In this document: positions 1 to 10,696 of the stretch, piece by piece
Position numbering within the stretch: position 1 is the stretch's first letter
Layout: each line of letters begins with the position of its first letter
Assembly: GCA_030180135.1 (NCBI GenBank)
Contig: CM058232.1
Location: 91,438,630 to 91,502,629 of the forward strand
Direction: 5' to 3'
DNA from: Orychophragmus violaceus
Lineage: Eukaryota; Streptophyta; Magnoliopsida; Brassicales; Brassicaceae
Length of the DNA: 64,000 nucleotides
Program-made: the position numbers and the translations under genes
Notes under the pieces: model-generated
Seen by the model: only the letters and a program-made list of their open reading frames with translations
Database searches by the model: none
What the model was told of the DNA's origin: nothing

Positions 1-299
1 CGACTTGCAGGAAAACCGTTAGCACCTATGGTACCGGGAACTCACTCTATCGACGATCTCGCCACTCCGTCTTGAGCTTTGGGTTCCTCACGTCTCCTAA
101 GGTTCTACACGCCTTTCTATGGTTTCTAAGAGTGTCTATTTCGTGCTGGTATGGTTCTAAATCCTAAGGTATGGCTTGGTATTTATAGGGGTACTTCAAT
201 CGGGGGTAAGCTCGGCCAATGAGAAGAGGGCACGTTTTCTCGTTGATAATGATGAGGCCTGCAACCAATAGGAACGTGGCACACTTCTCACTTCCTGAC

Positions 300-1060
300 A
301 AGTAGGGATAATGGTCCAATAGGGTCGAAACACTTCTCCCCCATCTTTGGGAATTTCCGACCAATCAGACGATAACACGATACCGATCTGATTTTGGTCC
401 AATGGGAGTGTGGCATTTCTCCTCCAGATTTGGTATGCTAAAACAATCATATGAAGACATTCAGATCAGTGTCAGGTCGGCATGGTTCTGGTCCAATGAG
501 ATCAGACCATATCTTCACAAGCTTGGTTTTTGTAGAAGAAAAATCGGTAAACAAAAATCACCCATTTTTGTTTTAGATAAGAATGAATGTTGGTGGCCAA
601 TGGGAGTGAGGCACACGGTCTGACAATGATATTATCCTCTTCCCAAGGTGCTCAGGTTGACGTGGCTGATCTGCTGGAGCATCGTTCAACATATCGGTCC
701 TTACCGATTTCCGTAATTTTGCCGTACGAACCGTTGCATCGTCAAATCTTAGTTTCTGGCAATTGTCCCATCCAATAATGTTTTTCTAGACCAGTCTTGA
801 CTTGTAATTGCATTTATAAAATCCATCCTACTTGCGTCCCTACTGGTGTCTAATCTTGAGCGTACCAACTGTGTCGATAATTCTCGTTCCGACCCGATAT
901 TCGTCCTTTTTCTGTTGACCAATGGGAGTTGGAAATTTTTTCACTAGCCTTGGTTTTTGGTAATCTAAACCAATGTTAATGAGACACTCTTCTCAAGCTT
1001 TGATTCGTGGTTTGGTTGGTCCAATAAGAGCGAGACATTTCAGTTGCTTCGTTTTTGTAG
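300..1060. repeat. Dispersed degenerate repeats with a GGTCCAATGGGAGTG-like core
   Basis: A short motif recurs at about 312, 395, 489, 592, 917 and 1,016: (T)GGTCCAATGGGAGTG or a variant, often followed within a few bases by a (G)GCAYTTCTCC-like or GAGAC string. Spacing is irregular (roughly 80-300 bp), so these look like decayed units of an old tandem or dispersed repeat in the noncoding 3' region of element C. I see no coding potential in 1-1,469. Confidence 0.4.
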
Positions 1061-1469
1061 AAAAATAACGGGCGTTTTTGGTGAGGAAAAACTGAACATT
1101 CCTTCCTGCCCAAGACTTGTCAGTAACTGAGCTGGTTTTCTTCCAAAAATAATTAGACTCACGTGGCCTATCTGCTGAAGCTCTATTCCGTAGATCGGTT
1201 CATCCCGATTCCCACAATACGGACCGTTTTAAGGCCGTTTGGGTCGATCGTTGTTTCTTCTCGTACCAACTGAATTTTCTTGTGACAAAACACCATAATA
1301 TGTTATATCTTGAGTCTTGTATTAGTTCAGGGTCGTTCCGGGATTTTTAGCTTTGTCGGCCGTCCACATTGGTCTTCTCGGAGGTGATTGTGAACCGGTT
1401 ACAAAACTACGCATTCATTCTGATTTTTACCTCGACCAAAATGTTGCCTATTATTCCCGAGGTCATTTA

Positions 1470-2422
1470 TTATTGTTTCTCCCGCGTCTCCTTGATGTTT
1501 GACTTTTGGTCATACCTAACTCTTGGTAGGGTCATTATACGCTCGGCAATACGAAGCGGAGGCTGAATAGCTTGAGCCGGGAGAGCCCGGGAGGGCTTGG
1601 AAGGAAGCAACGGGTTTCGAGGAACCTGAGCACGATCCAGCGGAGCCCGCTCAGGGTCGATCCGCAGAGCAGCCTGCATACGTTCAACTGTGAAGCTACC
1701 CCAACTAACAGCACCCCCTCTCAGCCGAGCTATCAGAGCCTCTGTGATCGGGTTGGTAGCAAGCGATTCGGGAGCCTCTGTGATAAAAACCAAAGCAAAT
1801 AAGGGATGACCCGACAACCGAAAATAATAGAATACTAAAACGAGGGCCTTACCGACACTGGACGACCATCGAGACGGGACGACCGAATATTCGAAATCCC
1901 CGACCGAATGATGAGTTATCCTGAAGAAGAAGTATCAGTCCTTCCATACATCCTTCGTCGGGACATCATCGAGGATCCGCCCGAAACAAGGTGAAAGGTA
2001 GTACGTCCCCGGGAAGCGAGTGTTATTCTTCACTGAGCAAACTCGCATGAGTTCCTCAGGCCCGAACTCGATTCCCTCTTCCACAGCCCTGACTCCGAGT
2101 CCGATGACGTACCGGACAAAGTTCAGCGTCATCTGATGGAACGCCAATTGGAGCTGGGCTAGCACCAAAGAGATTAAGCGGGGAATAGGGAAAAAAAGCC
2201 CTCACTTCTCGTAATAGGTGTATGGGGTGCATCAATAACCCTCCACCGCAGTCTCCGGCGACATCGCTGACGACGGAATCACTATTTCCACTTCCGGTGG
2301 AATCCGGCAAATCCTTTGCAACCGTTCGATATGGTTTGCGGTTAGGGAAGACGGCGGATGTGGGCCAAACGAACCCGCCGCCGTGCTTGTACTGGCCCCT
2401 GTCGCATCTCTTAAAGCCATAG
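1470..2422 (-). pseudogene. Antisense extra ORF of element C (putative gypsy-type transposon / Transposase_28-like), broken
   Basis: Minus-strand coding remnant read in at least three frames. The best piece (1,935-2,168) contains LNFVRYVIGLGVRAVEEG, then an LSPCFGRIL-like stretch, and matches the equivalent piece of element D at 54,396-54,752 (PNFVRYVIGLVRAVKECIEF, YYLSPCHKKILEEIP). In both, an LFFPIPRL stretch lies just upstream in another frame. These conserved blocks fit the plant family often labelled putative gypsy-type transposon; the family name is from memory of domain architecture. A downstream piece is at 1,470-1,817. Frameshifts between 2,056 and 2,422 show it is not functional as one protein. 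Confidence 0.6.
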
Positions 2423-3017
2423 AGAACGGTGTATCGGAATAAAGAAAGCTAGAGTTTTTGCTTAGGAGAAGAACTTTTCCGACGACAAAAAAAACCAGAG
2501 CAAGAAAGAAACACGAAGTAAAAATGAGAAGGAAAGGATTTACCCTCGATAAAACAATAAATTATCTGTAGTGGGAATCGTGCAAAATCTTAACCGTACG
2601 ATCCCAGGCTCGTAATAATTACGAGAAAATCAAGGCGTTCGGGACTCCTCACTCTCCCTTCATCTTAGCCGTTAATTGAAAATCAACGGCCACGAACGCA
2701 TGACAGTTGGGTCACATCATCGAAAGATATAGTCCGAAAAGACTCTTCGTGAACCTCGAATCTCAACCGTTAATAGTCGACCAAATACACGGTGAGAGAT
2801 CAGGCACTCTCAATAAATATACACCATGGCCACCAACGCGCCAACAATCCGGTCAGTTCGACCCACGCACTGTCCTTGACCGTTGGATCAAAACAAGATC
2901 TACGGATGTGACGAAAGTAATCATTAGGTCTACCACGCTCGAAGCGTGCGCTTCTTCCCAAGAATGTCCACCGCCCATTAACCTCGACTTGTCGAAATTA
3001 ATGGGCTGGGGGGCTAT

Positions 3018-3552
3018 TGTTGGTACTGGATTTCCCTCTAGGAAATCCGGCCCATTAACAAATAAAACAAAGGCCCATAGTTATGAGCCGCTCCAGAATC
3101 AAGACAGAGAGAGATCGATTGTTATCCTTTGTTGGGCCCATATGATTGACACCTTGACAAGGCCCAAGCAATGCCAAAGTGAGAGGCGATCGAGCTCTGG
3201 CTCGGCAGGAGACGATGTGGAGATAGAGCAACTCGGTCTTCGTCGGTTCAACTGATCCACGCAAATCTCGGAGATCGTTATGACGGCGAGGCCGAAATAT
3301 CGGAACAAGAAGATCAAAGTCGGGACTATTTAAAGGAGAAGTGGTGATTCATCCAAGACATTCCAACCCTAACTAAGAACACTTCGACTAGATAGCTCGA
3401 TCATCATACTTTGTACTCTCTCTTCGATTGTGTTTGTTCTATCTCGACGATCAATCTCAATAGTCTTTGATTCATAGGAAACTATACCATTTCTATATCT
3501 AAAAGTCCAAATCCACGATTACAAATTCTTGGTGTGAATCTCAGATCTCACA
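3018..3552 (+). repeat. LTR of element C
   Basis: The LTR starts TGTTGGTACTGGATTT directly after a purine-rich tract (GGGCTGGGGGGCTAT) and ends ATCTCACA at 3,552. It is 535 bp, with a TATA-like TATTTAAA near 3,326. Its start and its 3' third (CTCTTTGTACTCTCTC-type U5, then ATTCATAGGAAA) resemble the 5' LTR of element D (25,202-25,699), so C and D are related families. Confidence 0.7.
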
Positions 3553-5577
3553 ACATCCAAAGTAGCCATGTAAATTGCAATCAAAACCAGAGGATCCGAT
3601 TTCAATTGTAAAAAAATTGGACAACAACGGACTGTGACAAGGGATGTGTTTCTTTGAAGAATTGAAAGAAAACGAATCGGTGGTAAGAGAAACATCACCG
3701 GCTACAGATCCACATGTAGAAAACCAATATATACAAATTTTAAAAACCCCATAGATTTGAATATTGATGAATTTCTGAAACAATCACTAAAATTGCAACA
3801 AAGGAAAAAAGGTTTTGAATATGTATTAGAAAATCAAAATTGCAAAAAAAAAAGTGAAGTACGGGCGACGTCGGAGTCGACGCCGGCCGGTGGAGGTTGA
3901 AGAAGAAAACGCAGAAACAGTCGCGTAAAGGTTCGTCGCAGAGAGAAAGAGACACGACTTTTTCTCCTCGCTTCAACCTTGTTTGGTTTTAATTGGTTTT
4001 AAGTTTTAAATCGATTTAACTTTAGACTTTAAACAAAAAAATTAGTAACAAAAGATTTGATTTGAAAAGTAATAAATAAGGATTAGTCGTTGGTTTGCTA
4101 AAAAAAAAAAGGATTAGTCGTTGGAAAATGAGGTGGTTTTAGTTTGACCGGCACTGGATTACGAAAGTGTGTCAGATTGTTTGTTGACTAGTTAATAAGT
4201 CACACACGCACGCTACGAATTTAAACGGAATTATGTTACGACAATAAGATAAGTGTGTATCAATAGGTTTGAATCCCATGATTATAAAAATGGTTATAAA
4301 CCAATATATTACTTAGATAGTTAGATACTAGTGAATATGACTCATAAAATTATATACTGGGGGTATTAATTAGTAGTTACTGCATTTTATGTTGCAATAT
4401 TCACCACCTGCCACGGAATGAAGATACCCAGCAATAACATGGACTTCCGATTGCCACTTTTTTTCGTTTGTAAGTATCAAATATCCAGTCGCCACTTTTG
4501 AAAAAGAAATCCATATATATAATTCAATTTGCGACAGTAGGCGACTAAAAGTTAGACAGTAAAAAAGAAAAATAAAGATAACATTAAGATGATAACTTGT
4601 ATATGCCATTAGTTAGTGTTGGTCCAACCTCCTCTCTCCGGCTTCCGACGAACGAATCTTCCATAGAATTTCACGGACTCACTCGGTGGAGCCGCAATCG
4701 GCGAACTCTAATGACGAAAGCTCTTCCGCATCTCAAATCCAACGACTAGCCTATCCTCTCTGCTTTTCCCAAAGAACTTCGCTCCTCCTGCTACGAAGAT
4801 TTCTCCGGCGAGATCTGCAAGCAATGAGGCATCTTCACCACGATCTCCACCGCAGTCGACTCGGCGTGGTCACCATCTCCTCGACACCTCTGTAGCTTGA
4901 TTCGCCCCCACCTACTTCTCGCCGACAGCCACAAACATCATATCTACTTTCCCCTCACTTCCCTGCACTTAGACTTCACCCGCCAGTCCTCAGACAGCTT
5001 CCGACTTTGCGTCTTACTGGGAATCAATAGATCGAGGCAGATCCGGCGCTGCACCGCCACGTTTGAAGATCCACACCACGCGAACAACGGCGGAGGAAAG
5101 ATGAGGAAAATTCGGTACGACCCAGCCACCACAGCTGTTTAGATTCACGACCTCAAGAGGGGAGGCATCTCACAGCCTCGACGGAAGACGTCAGAAACAG
5201 GAGATACCTCGAAAACGATGGCGAAAAAAGTTTATTTACAAGGAAAGTAGAGAGAAGGGTGAGATGAGAGAGAAAGATTTTGGGTAAAACTCGAGATCAT
5301 GAATAAAGGTGGAAATGATTAGTCCATTGTATGTTCCTCTAACAATTTAAAGTTCTTCAGTCCATTTGTACTTTATCTTTTATATAAAAAGTGATTTTAT
5401 AAGTGAAACTGATCTCAATATTTTCTCTTTCAAACTGCTAATTACATTTAACCTTTAATCTTTGAGTGGACAGGTCTAGGCGTTTAGCTATATGGCTAAT
5501 GGCATATTTGGAGGATATATGTATCATTTCTACTATTTTCCATCTCGGACTTTTGGCTTAATCTGAGGGATAATATA
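3553..5577. other. Unassigned DNA between element C and the LINE
   Basis: No convincing gene. On the minus strand 3,553-3,990 looks like a decayed 5' end of a gene: a pyrimidine-rich leader, a short basic ORF and a possible intron, but no recognisable protein. Bases 3,990-4,620 are AT-rich and contain a short direct repeat (AAGGATTAGTCGTTGG at 4,078 and 4,110). Bases 4,620-5,260 are GC-richer with exon-like composition, and short plus-strand frames at 4,686-4,895 and 4,897-5,142 match nothing I know. Bases 5,260-5,577 are AT-rich. Confidence 0.4.
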
Positions 5578-5643
5578 AGTCGCCACCTCCTTTTTTGTCA
5601 ACTGATTAGATTAAAACTAGAAAAGTATTAAGATAATACAACA

Positions 5644-6954
5644 TTAAGTCATCAAAGATATCACTAAAGGAAGGTTATAGAGACGAGCATGACGAGCGAG
5701 TTCATCCGCAAGTGTGTTGGCTTGGCGACCAATATGCTTGAACTGATATGAATCCACTGCCAGATGTGTGATGTCGTCTAGGAATCCGATCAAATCTTGG
5801 TGGGGAGAACTGGATAAGGTGCAATGGAGAGGCCAAAATAGATGCATTGAATCACCATAGAAGGTAACATTCTGATAGCCAAGTCGCTTAAGATGAACAA
5901 GTGCTTCCCGTAAGGCCACAACTCCAGCTTCAAGAGGTGTGTTAATGGGGTTGACCGCTGTTGAACCTTTCATATTATAACGTCCAAGGGAAGTGTGCAA
6001 TGTCCAGCCAATGCCGACATTGGTATGCGCATTGATCCATGATGCATCTACACAATAACACATAGAAGAGGAAGATTGGAGAGTGTCAGAAAAAGACGTG
6101 AGCGGAGGAGGATGTTCCACTGGCGGTAGCCAAGAGGAATGGGCAAGAAATCTATGGGATTCGTGCCAGATTCTGTAATCAATCATGGCCTGCTGAATGA
6201 TGTGAATATGCCATCTTTTCGCATTAAAAAGAAGATCATTTCGAGCTTTCCAGAGTCTCCAACTCAGGAAGGGAAAGAGATAAGCATGCTTGGCAGGAGG
6301 GTGATCTACTTGAAGGAGGTTCTGTAAGCATTGAAGAAAAGATGAAAATGGATTGAGCTGACCTGATATCAAACGTATCGGGGAGAGCTCCCAGATCTCA
6401 CGGGCCACAGAACAGTGGAACAAGAGGTGAGCAGGGGTTTCATGAGCTTCGCCACAGAGCAAGCAATACGGGTGAACATGGAAGTGACGCCGAGCCATAG
6501 TGCCAGCGAGAGGTAGAGCATTATGTAAGGCTTTACACCAAAAAGATTTCACCTTGGGAGGAACATTGGGACTCCATATTCTCTGACAAAGCCGCTGCTG
6601 GTGCAAGGTATTAGCATCCGGAGGAACAACATGTTAAATGAGATGATGGTACCCAGACTTTACATAATGCTCACCAGTTGGGGAGAAGATCCAACAGGGC
6701 GTGTCCTCCTGGACAGAAAGTGGTGGTCGGAGACGAGTAATCAATGGAATATCCTCCACAACACAAATCTCCTCCAATTTTGCAAGAATCCAGGAGCGAG
6801 AACAAGGAAGGAAGAGCTCGAAAACTGTCAATGAAAGATCAAGATGTGGATGGGAACTGCGAGCTGGACGAGGAGGAGAATGGAGCCATGGATCTTTTCA
6901 GACATGAATGGTCAAACCGTCACCAATCTTCCAAGAAAGACCTTGTTTGATAAG
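5644..6954 (-). pseudogene. LINE ORF2 C-terminal part: zf-RVT and RNase H domains
   Basis: The 5,644-6,606 frame opens with the zf-RVT segment (WSPNVPPKVKSFWCKALHNA, then CLLCGEAHETPAHLLFHC, a CX2CX7HX4HX... metal-binding pattern) preceded in another frame at 6,634-6,831 by DTPCWIFSPTGEHYVKSGYH. The second half is an RNase H fold with the expected acidic residues: CVDASW, LEAGVVALREAL, FYGDSMHLF and ADELARHA. Stop codon at 5,644. The frame change between 6,634 and 6,606 marks damage. The domain pair zf-RVT plus plant RNase H is characteristic of L1-clade plant LINEs. Confidence 0.85.
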
Positions 6955-8079
6955 CTGAATGAAACACCCCGACCCGGCCTTCCTAGGCCGCGGTCGATGC
7001 ATTCCAGTGGTCAGTCCGAACCCTGGCCTGAACCTCCCAAAAACCCGTCCTATTTAAAATTTTCCCTTAGGAACAAGTATTCCTCGGATTTTCCTATTGA
7101 CTTCTAGTCTTAGATCCTTCATACTTAATCAATACGCAGCGGAAATACTACTTTAACCATTATATCGTTCTCCTAAAGAACGATCCATCCAAGAACCTCC
7201 TTCAGCCTTATTTGGTTTCCTTAAAAACCCTTTCGAGGTTCCGTTCCTATCTATCTGTTCTAACAACCTAAGTCTTGCTTAGATTGTCCCGTTCACCTTA
7301 TTCAGTTCTATTCGTTCTTAGATTATTCGAGTACTTGAACTCATACCTTAGCCTTTTAGGCGAAGTCTATGAGACGCCAGCTCCGTGTCCAGCTTAGCTC
7401 GTCCTTCCATCAAATCAATAGACCATACCTCCCTTGTACATAGTCATTCAACCAACCATCCCCACATGACCAAACACAAGAGAGGTCTTCTAGTTCCATC
7501 CTTGACCACCATTTGTTCCTGTTCAACCAAACACTTAGATTATGTTAAGGCTATTTAATGTGTACCTTAACCCTTGTAGCGATTCTTTATGGAATTGGTT
7601 GATCCGTTTAGCTCCCTTGTTTCCTTTATCAATCGTCCTCTTCCTTGCACCGTGATTGGTTCATGCATCATTGACTCTTAGACCGATCCAAGTCCTTAGG
7701 TACGATCGCTTCACCGATCGCCCTCAATATTGCCGAGTCATAGCGATCAGTACATGGTCGGACTGATTTCCTTATCACTTCCGCGGATGGCCAGATCCGT
7801 GGTTTATACCATCGGCCGCGACCCAGTTCCACCGACTGTTCGATCGCTCCGCACGCGTTTCTATCATGCTATCCTCTCGACTCTATCCGCGGTCCAACCC
7901 AATGTCATCCCGCTATCCCGTACTTAACCGTGATTGATCTTCCTGATCAATCCAAACGGTTTATCGGACTTGAATCCGTCACTTGTTATGACCACGAACA
8001 GCCACGTTCGTTCACGAACAGTCACATCCGTTCGTGAACAGTCGCGTCTGTTCCACGAACGGTCACGTTTGTCTGCGTG

Positions 8080-8231
8080 TTCTTCTCACGGACAGTCGTA
8101 TACGTCCCACGGACAGTCGCGTACGTCCCACGGACAGTCGCGCTCGTCCCACGGACAGTCGCGTACGTCCTACAGACAGTCGCGCTCGTCCCACAGACAG
8201 TCGCGTACGTCTCACGGACAGTCACGTACAT
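8080..8231. repeat. 21-bp minisatellite inside solo LTR A
   Basis: About seven tandem units with consensus CCCACGGACAGTCGCGTACGT, with variation mainly CGTAC/CGCTC and CACGGA/CACAGA. Because 21 is a multiple of 3, several frames on both strands stay open, producing heptapeptide repeats such as SHGQSRT. More degenerate related words (GAACAGTCACGTTCG; CTTACGGACGTAC) continue on both sides from about 7,990 to 8,580. The same word family occurs less regularly in the LTRs of element B. Confidence 0.85.
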
Positions 8232-8836
8232 CCGTGAATGGTTACGACCGTACCGCGAACGGTTATGGACGTACCGCGAACGGTTACGCCGAACCGTGAA
8301 CGGTTACGAACGTACCGACGACCATTACAGACGTACCAACGATCTCACGGATGTACCGATGACCGTTACAGACATACCTACGGTCTTACGGACGTACTGA
8401 ATCTCTTACAGACGTTCTGTCGATCCTTACGGTCGTACCAAATCACTCACGGACGTACCGAATCTCTTACAGACGTCCTGACGATCCTTACGGACGTCCT
8501 GCAGTCGTCCGCTAACATACCGCGGTCATCCGCGAACGTACCGTGGTCGTCCGTATGCGACCCACGGTCGTCCGCGGACTGTCCCACAGACAGTACCGGT
8601 TTTTATCTCCAAAACTTTCAAGCGATTCCTCTCCATTTCTGGGTATTTTCTCCTGCTTTCCCAGGCTTATTTGCCTTAGCAAAACCATCCCAAATGCCCT
8701 CAAACCACCAGCCATTTGCCTTGAGTTTCATGGCCAAAATCCCTCTTTTCTCTTGGTTTTTGGTTGGCCTTTTCCTTAGGAAATCAGGGGAATTATTCCC
8801 TGGAAGATAGGTGAAGAAAATGGCTTCCCAAGGGTG

Positions 8837-8844
8837 TATTTATA
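8837..8844 (-). promoter_or_regulatory. TATA box of solo LTR A
   Basis: Minus-strand TATAAATA, in the same context (GGCCTATAAATA) as in element B. It lies 98 bp downstream, in LTR orientation, of the palindrome at 8,942-8,966. Confidence 0.6.
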
Positions 8845-8941
8845 GGCCAAAAACTCGCCCCATAACTTCCCTTGGTGAAGGGTTTTTCCTTTTGGGCGAA
8901 TGGACACATCCTTCCTTGGTGTCCATTCGCTTATGCCCCTT

Positions 8942-8966
8942 GGTCAGCTAGTGTCACTAGCTGACC
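8942..8966. promoter_or_regulatory. 25-bp palindrome in solo LTR A
   Basis: Perfect inverted repeat with 12-bp arms GGTCAGCTAGTG and CACTAGCTGACC around a single central base. It is repeated at the same distance from the TATA box in element B (both LTRs) and, with one mismatch, in element G. Confidence 0.7.
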
Positions 8967-9238
8967 ATCTGACCTAACACTTGAACACTCAAGCTAGCTG
9001 GGTTGAGCTGGTTGCTACCTGACCTAGCTGACCGGCTGGACTGTTCAGCTTGTTTCAGCTGAACACTCTTGGTTCAGCTCGTTTCCTCCTAGCTGAGCTG
9101 CCTTTCAGCTGAGCTTAGCTTCCTTAAGACCTTGGAACACTTCTTCTTAGTCTTTACGACGAGTCGTAAACTCTTTTGGTTCCAAGTATCCTTTCCCCAA
9201 TCCTCCTAGGGTGGGATACCCGGTTCCGGGATGTTACA

Positions 9239-10291
9239 CTGAAGACCTTGGTGGATGCTACGCCAAGCATGACTAGGCCGAGAGCTTAAACCTGAATCAA
9301 GGAGAGAAGAGTTGCCAAAATACTTAGCTTTAAGAACTTTGGCCAGCAAGGAGGAGGGGTGATTGAGAATGCTCCAGCTTAGCTTAGCAAGGAGAGCTAG
9401 GTTAAACTTATGGATATCATGAAACCTCATACCTCCATATTGCTTGAGTTGAGCCATCTTATCCCACGAAATCCAACGAACTTTATGCTTATCAGGAGAA
9501 GATGACCACCAAAATTGCCGCATCAGACCTCTGATCTGCGACACCAAGCGTTTAGGTAAAAGGAACATGACATACAATAGGCAGGAAGAGCCTGAGCAAC
9601 TGATTTCAGTAAAATTTCCTTGCCAACTTGCGATAAGAATTTAGTATACCAACTTTCCAGCTTACGCCGCACACGATGAATAAGGAAAGAGAAGGTATCA
9701 AATTTGTTTCTACCTATTGTTTCTGGAAGACCCAGTTAACGACCAAATCCTCCTCCGATGAATACCTGTAAGATCTTTGATACTCTGCTGCAGGGCTGGA
9801 TCCACATCTTTCCAAAACATGAGAGCTAACTTCTGAGAACGTTATCGGTGATGAATACATGTAAGAGTTCATGACCTGTAAGAGTTCATGACCAATGAGA
9901 ACGTTATCGGTGATAAGGCGATGGAGAATGAAAGCAGACTGAAACTCAGAGATGATAGTGTGTAACATGAGCTTCAACCGGTCTGCAAGAATCTTAGATA
10001 TAATCTTGTAAGCTACATTGCAGAGGCTGATGGGCCTAAATTCCTTAGCATGAGTTGGAGAATCGATCTTAGGAATCAAGCATAGCTGAGTGTTGTTCAA
10101 AGCAGGGTCCAGAAATCCAGTATCAAAGAAATTGGAGATAAAGCGGACCATACCTGACTTGAGGGAAGACCAATGATACTTAAAGAACCCTGCATTGAGT
10201 CCATCGGATCCAGGTGTCTTATCCACACTCATTTGGGACAGAGCACAAGTGATTTCCATCTCTGAGACTGGGGCTGTGAGTTGTTGGTTCA
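9239..10291 (-). pseudogene. LINE ORF2 reverse transcriptase pieces, catalytic core missing
   Basis: Minus strand from 10,291: QQLTAPVSEMEITCAL, then KTPGSDGLNAGFFKYHW and RPISLCNVAYKIISKILADR, the N-terminal RT fingers, up to ITDNVLIGHELL. The frame then jumps to DVDPALQQSIKDLTG, RRKLESWYTKFLSQVGKEIL (about 9,690-9,590) and LMRQFWWSSSPDKHK, the thumb and post-RT region. The whole palm with the AYD and F/Y-ADD motifs, roughly 200 residues, is absent. A small local duplication (GAGAACGTTATCGGTGAT at about 9,836 and 9,897) lies near the deletion. Confidence 0.85.
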
Positions 10292-10564
10292 TGTAACATC
10301 CCAGAACCGGGAGTTTGACCACACCCTAAACGTTGGGCTGTCTATGGGAACATAAGACCAAACTTAAGATCAAGGATGATCGATGAGGATGTTCCATAGG
10401 CAAGGGAAGGTCAAACTCAATTGGGAAAAGAGCTGGATCTAAAGGGAATCAGCTAGAAAGAGAGTGTTTTAGCTCGGATGAGCTGAACAGCTGATCTGGT
10501 CAGTTGAGCCAGCTGATGGCCAGCTAAGCTCAGCTCAAGGGAGTGTTCAAGTGAAGGGTTAGCT

Positions 10565-10589
10565 GGTCAGCTAGTGACACTAGCTGACC
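10565..10589. promoter_or_regulatory. 25-bp palindrome in 5' LTR of element B
   Basis: Arms GGTCAGCTAGTG / CACTAGCTGACC with central A, 100 bp upstream of the TATA box at 10,689. The position and identity with solo LTR A suggest a conserved promoter element or protein-binding site. Confidence 0.7.
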
Positions 10590-10688
10590 AGGGGCGCTAA
10601 GGGCGAATGGGCACCAAGGGAAGGTTGCACCCATTCGGCCCATAACTTGCAACCCTTCCCTTGGGCGGTTGTGGCCAAATTTCCAGCC

Positions 10689-10696
10689 TATAAATA
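10689..10696 (+). promoter_or_regulatory. TATA box of element B 5' LTR
   Basis: TATAAATA in the context CCAGCCTATAAATAGG; the identical site in the 3' LTR is at about 15,404-15,411. Confidence 0.65.

Larger units (their letters stand above)
1..3552 (+). mobile_element. Element C: 3' part of a Tat-like Ty3/gypsy retrotransposon
   Basis: This is read as the 3' end of a plus-strand LTR retrotransposon: a minus-strand extra ORF (1,470-2,422), an untranslated stretch, a purine-rich tract ending at 3,017 and an LTR at 3,018-3,552. The same order occurs in element D (antisense ORF, spacer, LTR), and the two antisense ORFs are clearly related. An antisense extra ORF between pol and the 3' LTR is known in the Tat lineage. 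No gag or pol is inside the window; the left edge lies outside it or is unrecognised. Assignment of bases 1-1,469 to the same element is inference. Confidence 0.6.
6960..9238 (-). mobile_element. Solo LTR A (same family as element B) inserted in the LINE
   Basis: Reverse-oriented single LTR: on the minus strand it starts TGTAACATCCCGGAACCGGG and ends near CGGGGTGTTTCA. A perfect 5-bp target duplication CTGAA flanks it (6,955-6,959 and 9,239-9,243). No PBS, internal region or second LTR is present, so it is the product of recombination between the two LTRs of a full element. At 2,279 bp it is shorter than the 2,885-bp LTR of element B. The TATA box (minus strand TATAAATA, 8,844-8,837) and upstream palindrome (8,942-8,966) are kept. 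Confidence 0.9.

Noticed and set aside
3541..3976. Possible minus-strand gene right of element C LTR
   Set aside because: Composition resembles a leader and first exon, but there is no continuing coding sequence or recognisable protein; left as unassigned DNA.
8080..8231. CRISPR-like appearance of the short regular repeats
   Set aside because: No unique spacers between units, and the sequence is plant nuclear DNA.
7934..8400. Several overlapping open frames with heptapeptide repeats (SHGQSRT and similar)
   Set aside because: They arise because a 21-bp tandem repeat is a multiple of three; frames are open on both strands within an LTR.
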